Origin: Ensifer sp. USDA 6670
GTDB lineage: Bacteria > Pseudomonadota > Alphaproteobacteria > Rhizobiales > Rhizobiaceae
Direction: 5' to 3'
Assembly: GCA_000421085.1 (NCBI GenBank)
Contig: ATWE01000013.1
Location: forward strand, 124,001-188,000
Length of the DNA stretch: 64,000 bases
Shown: piece by piece, positions 45,621 through 55,253 of the stretch
Position numbering within the stretch: the stretch's first letter is position 1
Layout: each line of letters opens with the position of its first letter
Program-made: the position numbers and the translations under genes
Notes under the pieces: generated by a model
Told to the model about the DNA's origin: nothing
Seen by the model: only the letters and a program-made list of their open reading frames with translations
The model's database searches: none

Positions 45621-46037
45621 ATGAACACGCCCACAGCGACCCCGCGGGCCGCACTGCTTGCAACGACTGCACTTCTGGCGATCGCCGCACCGGGCGGAGC
45701 CCGCGCGGCTGAAGAAATGATGCGCGTCTATATGGACCACGCCCGCGTGCTGAAGCTCGACCGGCCGGTCAGCAAGGTGATCATCGGCAATGCGGAGGTT
45801 GCCGACGCGACCGTGGCGGATGCGAAGACCATCGTGCTGACCGGGCGCAATTTCGGCACCACCAATCTCGTCATCCTCGACCAGGACGGCAACGCCATGG
45901 TCGACGAGCGCATCCTGGTGTCGATCGACGAGGGCAACACCGTACGCGTCTACAAGCAGACCACGCGCACCGTTCTCTCCTGCACGCCCAATTGCGAGCG
46001 TGCGGAACGGCAGGTTTCCGCCTCGAGCGGCAATTGA
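45621..46037 (+). CDS. Exported CpaC-N-terminal-like protein (T2SS-T3SS_pil_N domain only)
   Basis: 138 residues: signal peptide (LLATTALLAIAAPGGARA, cut near 29) and one pil_N domain, RVLKLDRPVSKVIIGNAEVADATVADAKTIVLTGRNFGTTNLVILD, the same fold as residues 50-130 of CpaC but without the secretin core. A C-terminal CTPNC pair could form a disulfide. It may cap or help the secretin; its role is not known. A TAACCAT word (45563-45569) precedes it. It heads the plus-strand group with the two pseudopilin genes. Confidence 0.88.
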   Translation: MNTPTATPRAALLATTALLAIAAPGGARAAEEMMRVYMDHARVLKLDRPVSKVIIGNAEVADATVADAKTIVLTGRNFGTTNLVILDQDGNAMVDERILVSIDEGNTVRVYKQTTRTVLSCTPNCERAERQVSASSGN

Positions 46038-46149
46038 GGCGCGCCGCCGCGGCCGGTTCAAACCACTAAAATTCTCCGGGTCTCCGAAAACGAATCTTCA
46101 ACAGTCGCCGTGTATCTTGCGCCACCAGTTGACATGATGGAACGGCGCG

Positions 46150-46785
46150 ATGTCGATCGACGAGAAAGCATCCACCTCCCGAGCGAGCTCTGAACCTTTG
46201 GTTTGCCGCCATTCCAGCGGCCTGTTTCGGCGCCTCATCGGCGACCGGAAGGGTGCGACGGCGATCGAATTCGCGATCCTTGCGCTGCCCTTCTTCATCG
46301 TCGTCTTCGCCTCGATCGAGACATTCGTCGCTTTTGCCGGCGAGCAATTGCTGGCCAATGCGACGGATACGCTGGCGCGGAAAATCCGCACGGGCGAGAT
46401 CACCGTCGACGCCGGCAAGGCCGGCTACACGACGGAGGCCCAGTTCCGCCAGGCCTTCTGCGAGGAAATCGCGATCATGATGACCTGCTCGGCGACCGAG
46501 GCGACGCAACCCTCGAAACTCTATCTCGATGTCCGCAAGCTTCCCGCCGATCTCAGCGCGTTTCCGAAAGCGGTGCCGCGGATCGGAACCGATCTCGACA
46601 CCAGCGGCTTCACTTTCGCACCCGGCGGCCCAAACGACTACACCATGGTGCGCGCCTATTACCGCTGGACCGTGATCACCGATCTCGTTCGTCCCCTGGT
46701 GACCAAGCTCAGACCCGCCGGCGACAGCATGCCGCGCGACTATCTGATGGTCTCCACCGCCACCTTCCGCAACGAAAACTATTGA
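46150..46785 (+). CDS. TadE-type pseudopilin
   Basis: 211 residues. After a 35-residue basic leader comes the prepilin-like motif RKG/ATAIEFAILALPFFIVVFASIE (split here; Glu at +5) and one membrane helix, then a periplasmic domain with the Cys pair in FCEEIAIMMTCS. TadE/F proteins are processed by the TadV/CpaA peptidase and are required for pilus assembly. Seven bases separate it from the next pseudopilin gene. No strong ribosome site at ATG 46150. Confidence 0.9.
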   Translation: MSIDEKASTSRASSEPLVCRHSSGLFRRLIGDRKGATAIEFAILALPFFIVVFASIETFVAFAGEQLLANATDTLARKIRTGEITVDAGKAGYTTEAQFRQAFCEEIAIMMTCSATEATQPSKLYLDVRKLPADLSAFPKAVPRIGTDLDTSGFTFAPGGPNDYTMVRAYYRWTVITDLVRPLVTKLRPAGDSMPRDYLMVSTATFRNENY

Positions 46786-46792
46786 GGCTGCC

Positions 46793-47377
46793 ATGGACCG
46801 CCTTCACACGCGCAAACGGCACCTGAGGGGAGCCTTCCACGGCCTGTTGCGGGACCGGCGCGGCGCCGGTGCCGTCGAATTCGCCATTGTCGCGCCGCTT
46901 CTGATCGCGGCCTATGTCGGTGCTTTCGAACTCTCGCTCGGCTTCACCGTCGCGCGCAAGGTCGGGCGGGCGTCGAGTGCGGTAAGCGATATCGTCACCC
47001 AGGAGCAGCAGGTGAACAAGGCCTTTCTGGACGGCATGCGAAACGTCGCAAGAAACATGCTCGTCCCCTATGACGGTTCCGACTACGACCTCAAGATCAC
47101 CGGTATCCAGGTGAACGGCACGACGGAAGGCAAGGTCGCCTGGTCCCGGGGCTGGTCGGACGCGAGCGAAGGTGCCACGGTTCCCTACGCAGTCAATTCC
47201 GTCGTGAGCGTTCCGGCCGATCTTGACGCGGTGAATGCCTTCGTCGTGCGCACCGAACTCGTCGTCAACCACCAGCTTTCCCTGTTCGGCTCGGAAGCCG
47301 GCGGCACGATCCCGCTCTCCAGGACCTCCTACTTCCGCCAGCGCTTCGGCACGGCCATCAACTGCACGGATTGCTGA
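46793..47377 (+). CDS. TadE/TadF-type pseudopilin
   Basis: 194 residues. Basic leader, then RRG/AGAVEFAIVAPLLIAAYVGAFE (Glu at +5) as the processed helix, and a periplasmic domain with a terminal Cys pair (INCTDC). It is the last gene of the plus-strand pilus group. No separate large TadG with a von Willebrand domain is present in the window. ATG 46793 overlaps no other gene and follows the first pseudopilin by seven bases, so the two are likely coupled. Confidence 0.9.
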   Translation: MDRLHTRKRHLRGAFHGLLRDRRGAGAVEFAIVAPLLIAAYVGAFELSLGFTVARKVGRASSAVSDIVTQEQQVNKAFLDGMRNVARNMLVPYDGSDYDLKITGIQVNGTTEGKVAWSRGWSDASEGATVPYAVNSVVSVPADLDAVNAFVVRTELVVNHQLSLFGSEAGGTIPLSRTSYFRQRFGTAINCTDC

Positions 47378-47382
47378 CCGGT

Positions 47383-47441
47383 CTAGCGCGGGATGAGGAA
47401 AGCGCGCGCGGTTTTCCCGCCCGCATCCCATCCCCTGGCCG
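47383..47441. repeat. RIME-like palindromic repeat after the pseudopilin genes
   Basis: GCGCGGGATGAGGAAAGCGC followed by GCGCGGTTTTCCCGCCCGCATCCC; member of the family at 18049 and 19096. It separates the pilus locus from deoB. Confidence 0.75.
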
Positions 47442-47599
47442 GCAGGCCAGAGGGGGTGCGCCTCGCACGACATGCATCAATTGCAATGGACAAGGCGGCG
47501 CGCTATTTCTGCCGGATTGTGCGGCGACGGCCGCGAAAGTCTTAATGGCACCGGCTCGCCGCTTATCGCGCTCGCGCTCGGGATCAGTCAGGGTGTTTC

Positions 47600-48820
47600 A
47601 TGGCGCGTGCGTTCCTTTTCGTCCTCGATTCCTTCGGCATCGGCAATGCGCCGGATGCAGAGGCTTTCGGCGATCTCGGCGCCGATACGCTCGGACACAT
47701 TGCGGAGTTCTGCGCAGCGGGAGCCGCCGACCGGGCTGGCCTTCGGGAAGGGCCGCTCCATCTGCCCAACATGTCGGCGCTCGGCCTCATGCATGCGGCG
47801 CGGCTCGCCACCGGGCGGCTGCCCGCCGGCATGGCGCTGCCGGAACGCGTCTACGGGATCTACGGCGCGGCAAGCGAAGTCTCTCGCGGCAAGGACACGC
47901 CGTCCGGACATTGGGAAATCGCCGGCACGCCGGTGACCTTCGACTGGGGGTATTTTCCGGCCGAAGGCGACGCCTTCCCTCCCGAACTCGTCGAGGCGAT
48001 CTGTCGCGAGGGCGATGTGCCCGGCATTCTCGGCAATTGTCATGCCTCGGGTACCGACATCATCGCCCGCCACGGGGAAGAGCATATGCGGAGCGGCAAG
48101 CCGATCTGTTATACCTCGTCGGACTCCGTCTTCCAGATCGCCGCGCACGAACATAGCTTCGGTCTGGAGCGTCTGCTGAAACTCTGCGAGGCCGTCCGCC
48201 GGCTCGTCGACGATTACAATATCGGCCGCGTGATCGCACGGCCCTTCGTCGGCAGCGATCCGGGCAGCTTCACACGCACCGGCAATCGTCGCGACTATTC
48301 GGTGCTGCCGCCGGAACCGACCGTTCTCGATCGGCTGCAGGAGGCCGGGCGCACGGTGCACGCGATCGGCAAGATCGGCGACATCTTCGCGCATCAGGGT
48401 GTGACCAGACTCACCAAGGCCAATGGCAACATGGCCCTTTTCGACGCCAGTCTGGAAGCCATCGAAGAGGCCGAAGACGGGGCGCTCGTCTTCACCAATT
48501 TCGTCGACTTCGACATGCTTTACGGCCATCGCCGCGACGTGCCCGGCTATGCCGCCGCGCTCGAAGCCTTCGACGCACGCCTGCCCGATCTCGACCGCCG
48601 GCTGAAACCCGGCGACATGGTGATCCTGACCGCCGACCATGGCTGCGATCCGACCTGGCGCGGCACCGATCACACGCGCGAGCGCGTGCCGGTCCTGATG
48701 TTCGGCCCGACGCTTCGCAGCCGCTCCTTCGGCATCGCCGGCAGCTTCGCCCATATCGGCGAAACCGTCGCAAGACATCTCGGCATTGCCGCCGGCCCAC
48801 ATGGGAGAAGCCTCATTTGA
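47600..48820 (+). CDS. deoB: Phosphopentomutase
   Basis: 406 residues, alkaline-phosphatase superfamily mutase that interconverts (deoxy)ribose 1- and 5-phosphate. Metal ligands and nucleophile: [14 protein letters not shown] at the start, [13 protein letters not shown] with the phosphorylated Thr, and C-terminal ADHGCDPTW with DHT nearby. Length agrees with E. coli DeoB (407). It heads the plus-strand salvage group; its TGA overlaps the TTG start of add, so the two are coupled. Confidence 0.97.
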   Translation: MARAFLFVLDSFGIGNAPDAEAFGDLGADTLGHIAEFCAAGAADRAGLREGPLHLPNMSALGLMHAARLATGRLPAGMALPERVYGIYGAASEVSRGKDTPSGHWEIAGTPVTFDWGYFPAEGDAFPPELVEAICREGDVPGILGNCHASGTDIIARHGEEHMRSGKPICYTSSDSVFQIAAHEHSFGLERLLKLCEAVRRLVDDYNIGRVIARPFVGSDPGSFTRTGNRRDYSVLPPEPTVLDRLQEAGRTVHAIGKIGDIFAHQGVTRLTKANGNMALFDASLEAIEEAEDGALVFTNFVDFDMLYGHRRDVPGYAAALEAFDARLPDLDRRLKPGDMVILTADHGCDPTWRGTDHTRERVPVLMFGPTLRSRSFGIAGSFAHIGETVARHLGIAAGPHGRSLI

Positions 48821-49791
48821 CCGCTCATCTGAAGAAAGCCGAACTGCATTGCCATATCGAAGGCGCGACGCCGCCTGAACTGGCGCTGAGACAGGCCCGC
48901 AAATACGGCGTCGACACCAGCGCGGTCATCCGCGACAGGGCCTATGTCTGGGAGGATTTCACCAGCTTCGTAAGGTGCTACGACGCCGTCGCCTCGCTTT
49001 TTCGCACCGAGGGTGACTATGCGCTTCTCGCCGAGACCTATCTGACGGAGCTTGCCGAAGCGGGTACGATCTACAGCGAAATCATCGTCTCGCCCGACCA
49101 CGGCGAAACGATCGGGCTCGGCGCCGATGCCTATATAGAGGGCCTCGCCGCCGGAATGGAGGCGGCGAAGGCGAAGACCGGCATCGAATCGCGCATGCTG
49201 ATCACCGGCATCCGCCATTTCGGCCCCGACTCGGTTCTCAGGACCGCCGAATATGCAGCGATGCGCCGGCATCCGCTCGTGACCGGCTTCAATCTGGCCG
49301 GTGAGGAGCGCATGCACAGCGTCGCGGAATTCTCCCGCGCCTTCGACACCGTCCGCGATGCCGGCCTCGGCCTGACCATCCACGCCGGCGAGCTTTCCGG
49401 CGCCTTCAGCGTGCGCGACGCGCTGGACCATGTCCGCCCGGCCCGCATCAGCCACGGGGTCCGGGCGATCGAGGACGGCGATCTCGTGAAGCGCCTTGCC
49501 GACGAGGGCGTCGTGCTCGAAGTCTGTCCCGGCTCGAATGTTGCGCTTCAGGTGTTCCCGGACTTTGCCTCGCATCCGCTTCGGCGGCTTTACGAAGCGG
49601 GCGTCCGCGTGACGCTCAACTCGGACGATCCCCCCTTCTTCCACACGTCGCTCGCGCAGGAATACGAAATCGCCTTCCACGCGATGGACTTCACCGACAG
49701 CGAGATCGACCGGATGACGAAGACCGCGATTGAAGCCGCCTTCGTGGACGAGCCGACGAGAGAGAGGTTGCTGGCTGCGTTGCATGTCTAG
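48817..49791 (+). CDS. add: Adenosine deaminase
   Basis: 324 residues; deaminates (deoxy)adenosine to (deoxy)inosine. Zinc ligands: [13 protein letters not shown] near the N-terminus, a His in [12 protein letters not shown] (with catalytic Glu), HGVRAIED and the C-terminal SDDPPFFHT with the ligand Asp. The start is TTG 48817 with GGGAG about nine bases before, in TTGA overlap with deoB; no upstream ATG exists. The product inosine feeds the phosphorylase coded by the opposing operon. Confidence 0.95.
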   Translation: MTAHLKKAELHCHIEGATPPELALRQARKYGVDTSAVIRDRAYVWEDFTSFVRCYDAVASLFRTEGDYALLAETYLTELAEAGTIYSEIIVSPDHGETIGLGADAYIEGLAAGMEAAKAKTGIESRMLITGIRHFGPDSVLRTAEYAAMRRHPLVTGFNLAGEERMHSVAEFSRAFDTVRDAGLGLTIHAGELSGAFSVRDALDHVRPARISHGVRAIEDGDLVKRLADEGVVLEVCPGSNVALQVFPDFASHPLRRLYEAGVRVTLNSDDPPFFHTSLAQEYEIAFHAMDFTDSEIDRMTKTAIEAAFVDEPTRERLLAALHV

Positions 49792-49902
49792 TTGCGCGGA
49801 TGAGGGGGGCGCAGCTGCACAAGTTCGACCAACGCCCTTGCAGCCTCCCCTCATTCCATGGAAAAGAGGATGGATAGCCAATTTTCGCGGAGAAGATGAG
49901 CC

Positions 49903-50532
49903 ATGGACGGCGTAACGGTGATCGGTCATCCGCTGGTGCAGCACAAGCTGACAATCATGCGCAAGAAGGAAACGTCGACTGCGGGCTTCCGCCGGCTGCT
50001 CAAGGAAATCTCGACGCTGCTCTGCTACGAGGTCACGCGCGACCTGGAGCTGACGACCGAACGGATCGAGACGCCTCTCGTGGAAACCGACGCGCCGGTG
50101 CTCGAGGGCAAGAAGCTCGTCTTCGCTTCCATCCTGCGCGCCGGCAACGGCCTGCTCGAGGGCATGCTCGAACTGGTGCCCTCGGCGCGCGTTGCGCATA
50201 TCGGCGTCTACCGGGACCACGAGACTCTGCGGGCGGTCGAATATTTCTTCAAGGCGCCGGACAATATCAACGAACGCCTCGTCATCGTCGTCGACCCGAT
50301 GCTCGCCACCGGCAATTCCGCGATCGCGGCCATCGAGAAGCTCAAGGAGCGCGGTGCGCGGAACATCCGCTTCCTCTGCCTCCTTGCCGCTCCGGAGGGT
50401 ATCCGCAACTTCCAGGGAGCCCATCCGGACGTGCCGATCTTCACGGCCTCGATCGACAGTCATCTCAACGAGAAGGGCTATATCGTGCCGGGACTCGGCG
50501 ACGCCGGCGACCGCATGTATGGAACGAAGTAA
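49903..50532 (+). CDS. upp: Uracil phosphoribosyltransferase
   Basis: 209 residues, normal length. It makes UMP from uracil and PRPP. The PRPP site is [15 protein letters not shown]; the uracil-binding C-terminal [15 protein letters not shown] is typical. It lies 111 bp after add and may have its own promoter. It completes the salvage group by reusing uracil freed from uridine or deoxyuridine. Confidence 0.97.
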   Translation: MDGVTVIGHPLVQHKLTIMRKKETSTAGFRRLLKEISTLLCYEVTRDLELTTERIETPLVETDAPVLEGKKLVFASILRAGNGLLEGMLELVPSARVAHIGVYRDHETLRAVEYFFKAPDNINERLVIVVDPMLATGNSAIAAIEKLKERGARNIRFLCLLAAPEGIRNFQGAHPDVPIFTASIDSHLNEKGYIVPGLGDAGDRMYGTK

Positions 50533-50589
50533 AGGGCTGCCGCTGTCGGGTCGAGGACGGCGCGCTGCAAGTCGTCAGCCAGTCTAAAA

Positions 50590-50641
50590 AGTTGCGGGAT
50601 GCGGGCGGAAGACCGCACCCGCTTTTCCTCATCCCGCTTTA
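50590..50641. repeat. RIME-like palindromic repeat that supplies the 3' end of deoA
   Basis: Inverted pair GCGGGATGCGGGCGGAAGAC and GGGTGCGGTCTTCCG-type arms, ending TCATCCCGCTTTA. The minus-strand deoA stop codon (50629-50631) and its last codons (Lys-Ala-Gly) are within it. It lies between convergent upp and deoA. Confidence 0.8.
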
Positions 50642-51951
50642 AGCCTTGAAACGACCACCGGCCGTTGCGCCGGCTCCTCGTCTGAGATCGCATAGAGCGT
50701 TGCGACCCGCTTTGCGATGGCCTCGGCCCGGCTTTGGTCGGCGGCATGGACGAAGGCGATCGGCTCGCCCTTTTCGACTTTCGTCCCGAGCGGCCTCAGC
50801 CCGGTAAGTCCGACACGGTGATCGATCCGGTCATCCGGGCGGATGCGCCCGCCGCCGAGCTCGATGACCGCCATTCCCAGTTCGCGCGTCTCGCAGGACG
50901 CGAGATAGCCATTCCGGCCCGCCGGCACGGCAAGGATCGCGGGTGCCTTAGCAAGATGAGCGCCCGGACGATCGACAAAATCGGCCGGCCCGCCGAGCCG
51001 ATGCACCATGAGGCCGAAGCGCTCCATCGCGGCACCACTCGCGAGGACGCTGCGCGCCGTGGCCATGGCTTCGGCCTCGTGCGCCGCAAGACCTGCTGCA
51101 ACGAGCATCTCCGCAGCCAGAGCCATCACCACCTGATCGAGGCGGGTTCCCGCTTTCTCGCCACGCAGGTAAGCCAGGCAGTTCTCGATTTCGAGCGCAT
51201 TGCCGGCCGCGTCTGCCAGCGGCTCGTTCATGTCGGTGATCAGCGCAGAGGTGCGCACGCCCGCGCCATTGGCGACCTCGACAAGCGAACGCGCGAGAAC
51301 TTCGGTTTCGGCAGGATCCGTCATGAAGGAGCCGTTGCCGAGCTTGACATCGAGCACCAGCGACCGGAGCCCGGCCGCGAGTTTCTTCGACAGGATCGAT
51401 GCAGTGATCAGCGGCACCGAATCGACCGTCGCCGTCACGTCGCGGATCGCATAGAGACGCTTGTCGGCCGGCGCCAGATCGGCGGTCTGGCCGATGATCG
51501 CGCAGCCGACCTCGTCAGTCACGCGGCGGAACAGTTCCGGCGAAGGCTGGATGTCATAGCCGGGAATCGATTCGAGCTTGTCGAGCGTGCCGCCGGTGTG
51601 GCCGAGCCCACGGCCCGATATCATCGGCACGGCCGCACCGCAGGCGGCGACGATCGGCGCCAGCATCAGCGAGACATTGTCGCCGACGCCGCCCGTCGAG
51701 TGCTTGTCGACGATGGGACGTTCGAGATCGGTCCAGTCGAGCGTTTCCCCGGAATCGCGCATCGCCTGTGTTAGCGCCACGCATTCGTCGCGATTCATTC
51801 CGGAGAACCAGACCGCCATGGCGAAGGCGGCCGCCTGCCCTTCCGTGACCGAGCCATCGGTCACGCCCGCGATGAAACCGGCGATATCCGCCGGATCGAG
51901 CCGATCGCCGTCCCTTTTCCTTCGTATGATTTCCTGCGGAAGCATGGCCAT
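50629..51951 (-). CDS. deoA: Thymidine phosphorylase
   Basis: 440 residues; splits thymidine and deoxyuridine to base plus deoxyribose 1-phosphate. Signature blocks: VDKHSTGGVGDNVSLMLAP (phosphate site), ISGRGLGHTGGTLDKLESIPG and AIRDVTATVDSVPLITASILSKKLA. Slightly longer family members have 440 residues too. ATG 51951 directly abuts the punA stop. The last three residues are encoded by an intergenic palindrome (see 50590), so the C-terminus may differ from relatives. Confidence 0.97.
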   Translation of the reverse strand: MAMLPQEIIRRKRDGDRLDPADIAGFIAGVTDGSVTEGQAAAFAMAVWFSGMNRDECVALTQAMRDSGETLDWTDLERPIVDKHSTGGVGDNVSLMLAPIVAACGAAVPMISGRGLGHTGGTLDKLESIPGYDIQPSPELFRRVTDEVGCAIIGQTADLAPADKRLYAIRDVTATVDSVPLITASILSKKLAAGLRSLVLDVKLGNGSFMTDPAETEVLARSLVEVANGAGVRTSALITDMNEPLADAAGNALEIENCLAYLRGEKAGTRLDQVVMALAAEMLVAAGLAAHEAEAMATARSVLASGAAMERFGLMVHRLGGPADFVDRPGAHLAKAPAILAVPAGRNGYLASCETRELGMAVIELGGGRIRPDDRIDHRVGLTGLRPLGTKVEKGEPIAFVHAADQSRAEAIAKRVATLYAISDEEPAQRPVVVSRLKAG

Positions 51952-52749
51952 TCAGCCTTCGCTCGCGATCATCTCTTTCAGGATTGCCGCCAGCCGTGTG
52001 CCGCCGAGCGGCGCCATCTGCTTGGTTTCTTCATGGCTGAGTTCCGCCCCGGTCATGCCCGCGGCAAAATTGGTGACGACGGAGGCGGCGGCGACCTTGA
52101 GTCCGAAGAATCGGGCGAGAATGACCTCCGGCACCGTGGACATGCCGACCGCATCGGCACCGAGGATACGGGCCATGCGGATTTCGGCCGGCGTCTCGAA
52201 GCTCGGCCCGGAGAACCACATATAGATGCCGCGCGCGAGCGGGATGCCGAGGCGTTCGGCGGCCTCCTCCATCCCTATGGCGAGCGCCGCGTCATAGGCA
52301 TTCGTCATTCCGACGAAGCGCTCATCGCTTTCGGCGCCGATCAGCGGATTGGCGCCGGCAAAGGCGATATGATCGGCAATGCGCATGACCGAGCCCGGCG
52401 GCATGTCTTCGCGCAGCGACCCGGCGGAATTGGTGAGGATCAGGTTCTCGATCCCGAGCCGCTTCAGCGTCTCGATCGGGACGCCCATGGCATTGGCGTC
52501 GCCGCGTTCATAATAATGGGCACGGCCGGAAAGCACGGCGACGGGCGTGTTGCCGATCCTGCCCGCCACGAACTCGCCGGCATGGCCGGAAACGCTGCTC
52601 ACCGGAAATCCCGGTATCTCCGCATAGGGGATGCGCAGCGGCTCCGCCACCGCGTCGACGAGCGAACCGAGGCCGGAACCGAGCACGATTCCGTAGCGGG
52701 GCGCAAGCGCTCCGAGCCTGTCCTCGAGGAAGTCCGCCGCCGCCGTCAT
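51952..52749 (-). CDS. punA: Purine nucleoside phosphorylase (trimeric, PunA/XapA type)
   Basis: 265 residues; cleaves inosine and guanosine with phosphate. Motifs: GIVLGSGLGSLVDAV (phosphate loop), SGHAGEFVAG, AHYYERGD, GPSFETPAEIRM and TNFAAGM with the Asn of purine binding. The type is that of low-molecular-mass PNP, not the hexameric E. coli DeoD. ATG 52749 overlaps the cdd stop (ATGA). Its neighbours provide cytidine deamination and thymidine phosphorolysis. Confidence 0.95.
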   Translation of the reverse strand: MTAAADFLEDRLGALAPRYGIVLGSGLGSLVDAVAEPLRIPYAEIPGFPVSSVSGHAGEFVAGRIGNTPVAVLSGRAHYYERGDANAMGVPIETLKRLGIENLILTNSAGSLREDMPPGSVMRIADHIAFAGANPLIGAESDERFVGMTNAYDAALAIGMEEAAERLGIPLARGIYMWFSGPSFETPAEIRMARILGADAVGMSTVPEVILARFFGLKVAAASVVTNFAAGMTGAELSHEETKQMAPLGGTRLAAILKEMIASEG

Positions 52750-53141
52750 CCGAGAATCGCCGTCTCGAAGCTGTGCGGCAGCAGGTCGGAGAGTGCCAGC
52801 GTCTTCCTGATCCCCGTTTCGTCGCAAAGATAGATGCGGGTGCTCGCGCCGGAAAATTCCGCCAGCCGCTGGCGGCAGCCGCCGCAGGGCGGGCAGAGCG
52901 CGAGTTTCTCGGCCACCACCGCAACTTCCGTGATCTTGCGCTGGCCGGCCATCACCATGTGGCTGATCGCCGTGGTCTCGGCACACCAGCCCTCCGGAAA
53001 GGACAGGTTTTCGATGTTTGCGCCCGTATAGATCCTGCCGTCCTCGGCGCGAATGGCGGCGCCTACCGGAAACTTGGAATAGGGCGCATGCGCCTTTGCC
53101 ATGGCTTCACGCGCCGCGACAAAGAGTTCGTCCTTCGACAT
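52746..53141 (-). CDS. cdd: Cytidine deaminase
   Basis: 131-residue tetrameric-type deaminase converting (deoxy)cytidine to (deoxy)uridine. Zinc motif: WCAETTAISH (Cys ligand, catalytic Glu) and PPCGGCRQ (two Cys ligands). AAGGAG before ATG 53141 is a strong ribosome site. It follows the last ABC permease gene directly (stop 53144 versus start 53141), so import and first metabolic step are coordinated. Confidence 0.96.
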   Translation of the reverse strand: MSKDELFVAAREAMAKAHAPYSKFPVGAAIRAEDGRIYTGANIENLSFPEGWCAETTAISHMVMAGQRKITEVAVVAEKLALCPPCGGCRQRLAEFSGASTRIYLCDETGIRKTLALSDLLPHSFETAILG

Positions 53142-53143
53142 GA

Positions 53144-54115
53144 TTAGCGCTCCTTCACATAGGGTACGCCGCCCGCCTTCGGCGGAATGGCCTTGCCGAT
53201 GAAGCCGGCAAGCAGGATGACGGTGAGGATATAGGGCAGCGCCTGCATGAGCTGCACCGGAACCTGGCCGATAAGCGGCAAGGGCGTGCCCTGCAGGCGG
53301 ATGGCGAGCGCATCGAGGAAGCCGAAGAGCAGGCAGGCGAACATGATATTGAGCGGCCGCCATTTCGCGAAGATGAGCGCCGCAAGCGCGATATAGCCCT
53401 TGCCAGCCGTCATGCCCTTGACGAAGCCCGCGGTCATCGCCAGCGACAGATAGGCACCCGCAAAGCCGCAGAGAATGCCGCAGCAGATGACAGCCCGGTA
53501 TCTGAGCCAGATCACCGATATACCGGCGGTATCGACCGCGCCCGGATTCTCGCCGACGGCGCGCAGCCTCAGGCCGAACCGGGTGCGATAGAGAATCCAC
53601 CAGCTGATCGGCACCATGGCGAAGGCGAGATAGGTGAGCAGGAAGTGGCCGGACAGGAGGTCCGCATAGACCGGCCCGAGGACGGGAATTTCGCGGATCA
53701 TGTCCGCGTCGGGGAAGTTGATCGTCTGGAACCGCGCGCCTTCGGCGAGCGCCGGCGTGCGGCCGCCCTGGCGGAACCAGGCCTCGCCCAGGATCACGGT
53801 GGAACCGGCGACGATGAAGTTGATCGCCACGCCCGAGACGATCTGGTTGCCGCGCTGGGTGATCGAAGCATAACCGTGGACGAGCGACAGGGCCACGGAA
53901 ACGAGGATCGCCGCAACGAGCCCCACCCAGACGGACTGCGTGACGGCTGCCGCCGCACCGGCGGCAAAGGCGGCGCCGAGCATCTTGCCTTCCAGACCGA
54001 TGTCGAAGACGCCGGCGCGTTCGGTGAACAGGCCGGCAAGGGCTGCGAAAACCAGCGGCACGGAGACGCGGATCGTCGATTCCAGGAGCACGACGAGAAC
54101 GTGGAGGAAATCCAT
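53144..54115 (-). CDS. Nucleoside ABC transporter permease 2 (NupQ/YufQ type)
   Basis: 323 residues, branched-chain-permease-like (BPD_transp_2) with about nine helices. Residues DIGLEGKMLGAAFAAG and the loop RLRAVGENPGAVDTAGISV, the ATPase contact, are typical of the RbsC-like nucleoside permeases. ATG 54115 was chosen; it is four bases after the first permease's stop. It works with the permease at 54120 and the double ATPase at 55250. Confidence 0.92.
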   Translation of the reverse strand: MDFLHVLVVLLESTIRVSVPLVFAALAGLFTERAGVFDIGLEGKMLGAAFAAGAAAAVTQSVWVGLVAAILVSVALSLVHGYASITQRGNQIVSGVAINFIVAGSTVILGEAWFRQGGRTPALAEGARFQTINFPDADMIREIPVLGPVYADLLSGHFLLTYLAFAMVPISWWILYRTRFGLRLRAVGENPGAVDTAGISVIWLRYRAVICCGILCGFAGAYLSLAMTAGFVKGMTAGKGYIALAALIFAKWRPLNIMFACLLFGFLDALAIRLQGTPLPLIGQVPVQLMQALPYILTVILLAGFIGKAIPPKAGGVPYVKER

Positions 54116-54119
54116 GGCT

Positions 54120-55253
54120 TCAGGCTCCCTTGGTCTGCACGACGGCGGCCGCGCGCTGGCCCCGCGCCGCGAAGGCGCGCGTGATCGCCGGGCGGAACAT
54201 GTTCTCGAGCGCCCCGGCAAAGAGGATCACGAGACCCTGGATGATGACGATCATGTCCCGGGAGATCGAAGGCATCTCGAAGGCGATCTCGGCGCCGCCC
54301 TGATAGAGCACGCCGAAAAGGATCGCCGCGGGAATGATGCCGCCCGGATGCGAGCGCCCCATCAACGCGACCGCGATGCCGACGAAGCCGGCGCCTTGCA
54401 CGAAGTCGAGCTGCATGCGGAACTGTTCTCCCATGATCGGGTTCAGCGCCATCATGCCGGCAAGGCCGCCCGATATCATCATGGCGATGACGGTGATGCG
54501 GCTTTCGCTGATACCGGCATAGCGCGCGGCAGACGGGCTATGGCCCATGGTGCGCATCTCGTAGCCGAGCCTGGTGCGCCAGATCAGCAGCCAGACCGCG
54601 AAGGCGGCCGCCAGCGCCAGGAGAAAGGAGATATTGAACGGCGCCGTGCCGATATTGAGGCCGAAGATCGACAACAGCCAGTCGAGCTTCGGCAATTGCC
54701 CGCCTTCGGCGAAGGTGCGCGTCTGCGGCGCCATCGAGCCGAGCGGCTTCAGCACGCGTGTCAGCAGATAGACCATCAGGCTGGAAGCGATGAAATTGAA
54801 CATGATGGTGGTGATGACGATATGGCTGCCGCGTTTGGCCTGCAGCCAGCCGGGCAGGAACGCCCAGAGCGCGCCGAAGAAGGCGGAGCCGACGATGGCG
54901 AGCGGGAAGACCACGTACCAGGGCATCGTCTGGTCGAGCCAGAGGCAGGCGAGCGCCACGCCGATGCCGCCGACATAGGCCTGGCCCTCGCCGCCGATGT
55001 TGAAAAGACCGGCATGAAAGGCGACCGCCACTGCGAGCCCGGTGAAGATGAAGGTCGTGGCGTAGTAGAGCGTGAAACCGATATATTCGCCGCGGCCGAA
55101 GGCACCGTTGATGAGATGATAGGCGGCTTCGAGCGGGTTTTCGCCGACGAGGAGAACGACGAGGCCGGCGACGAGGAAGGCGACGGCAAGGTTGATCAGC
55201 GGGATGAGACCATATTCCACCCATCCCGGGAGTTTCGCATAGGGCGTACTCAT
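54120..55253 (-). CDS. Nucleoside ABC transporter permease 1 (NupP/YufP type)
   Basis: 377 residues, about ten helices. FHAGLFNIGGEGQAYVGG and the EMRTMGHSPSAARYAGISESR loop are diagnostic of the first permease of BMP-family nucleoside importers. It overlaps the ATPase stop by four bases (ATGA), showing coupling. A basic C-terminal tail (AFAARGQRAAA) is cytoplasmic. Confidence 0.92.
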   Translation of the reverse strand: MSTPYAKLPGWVEYGLIPLINLAVAFLVAGLVVLLVGENPLEAAYHLINGAFGRGEYIGFTLYYATTFIFTGLAVAVAFHAGLFNIGGEGQAYVGGIGVALACLWLDQTMPWYVVFPLAIVGSAFFGALWAFLPGWLQAKRGSHIVITTIMFNFIASSLMVYLLTRVLKPLGSMAPQTRTFAEGGQLPKLDWLLSIFGLNIGTAPFNISFLLALAAAFAVWLLIWRTRLGYEMRTMGHSPSAARYAGISESRITVIAMMISGGLAGMMALNPIMGEQFRMQLDFVQGAGFVGIAVALMGRSHPGGIIPAAILFGVLYQGGAEIAFEMPSISRDMIVIIQGLVILFAGALENMFRPAITRAFAARGQRAAAVVQTKGA

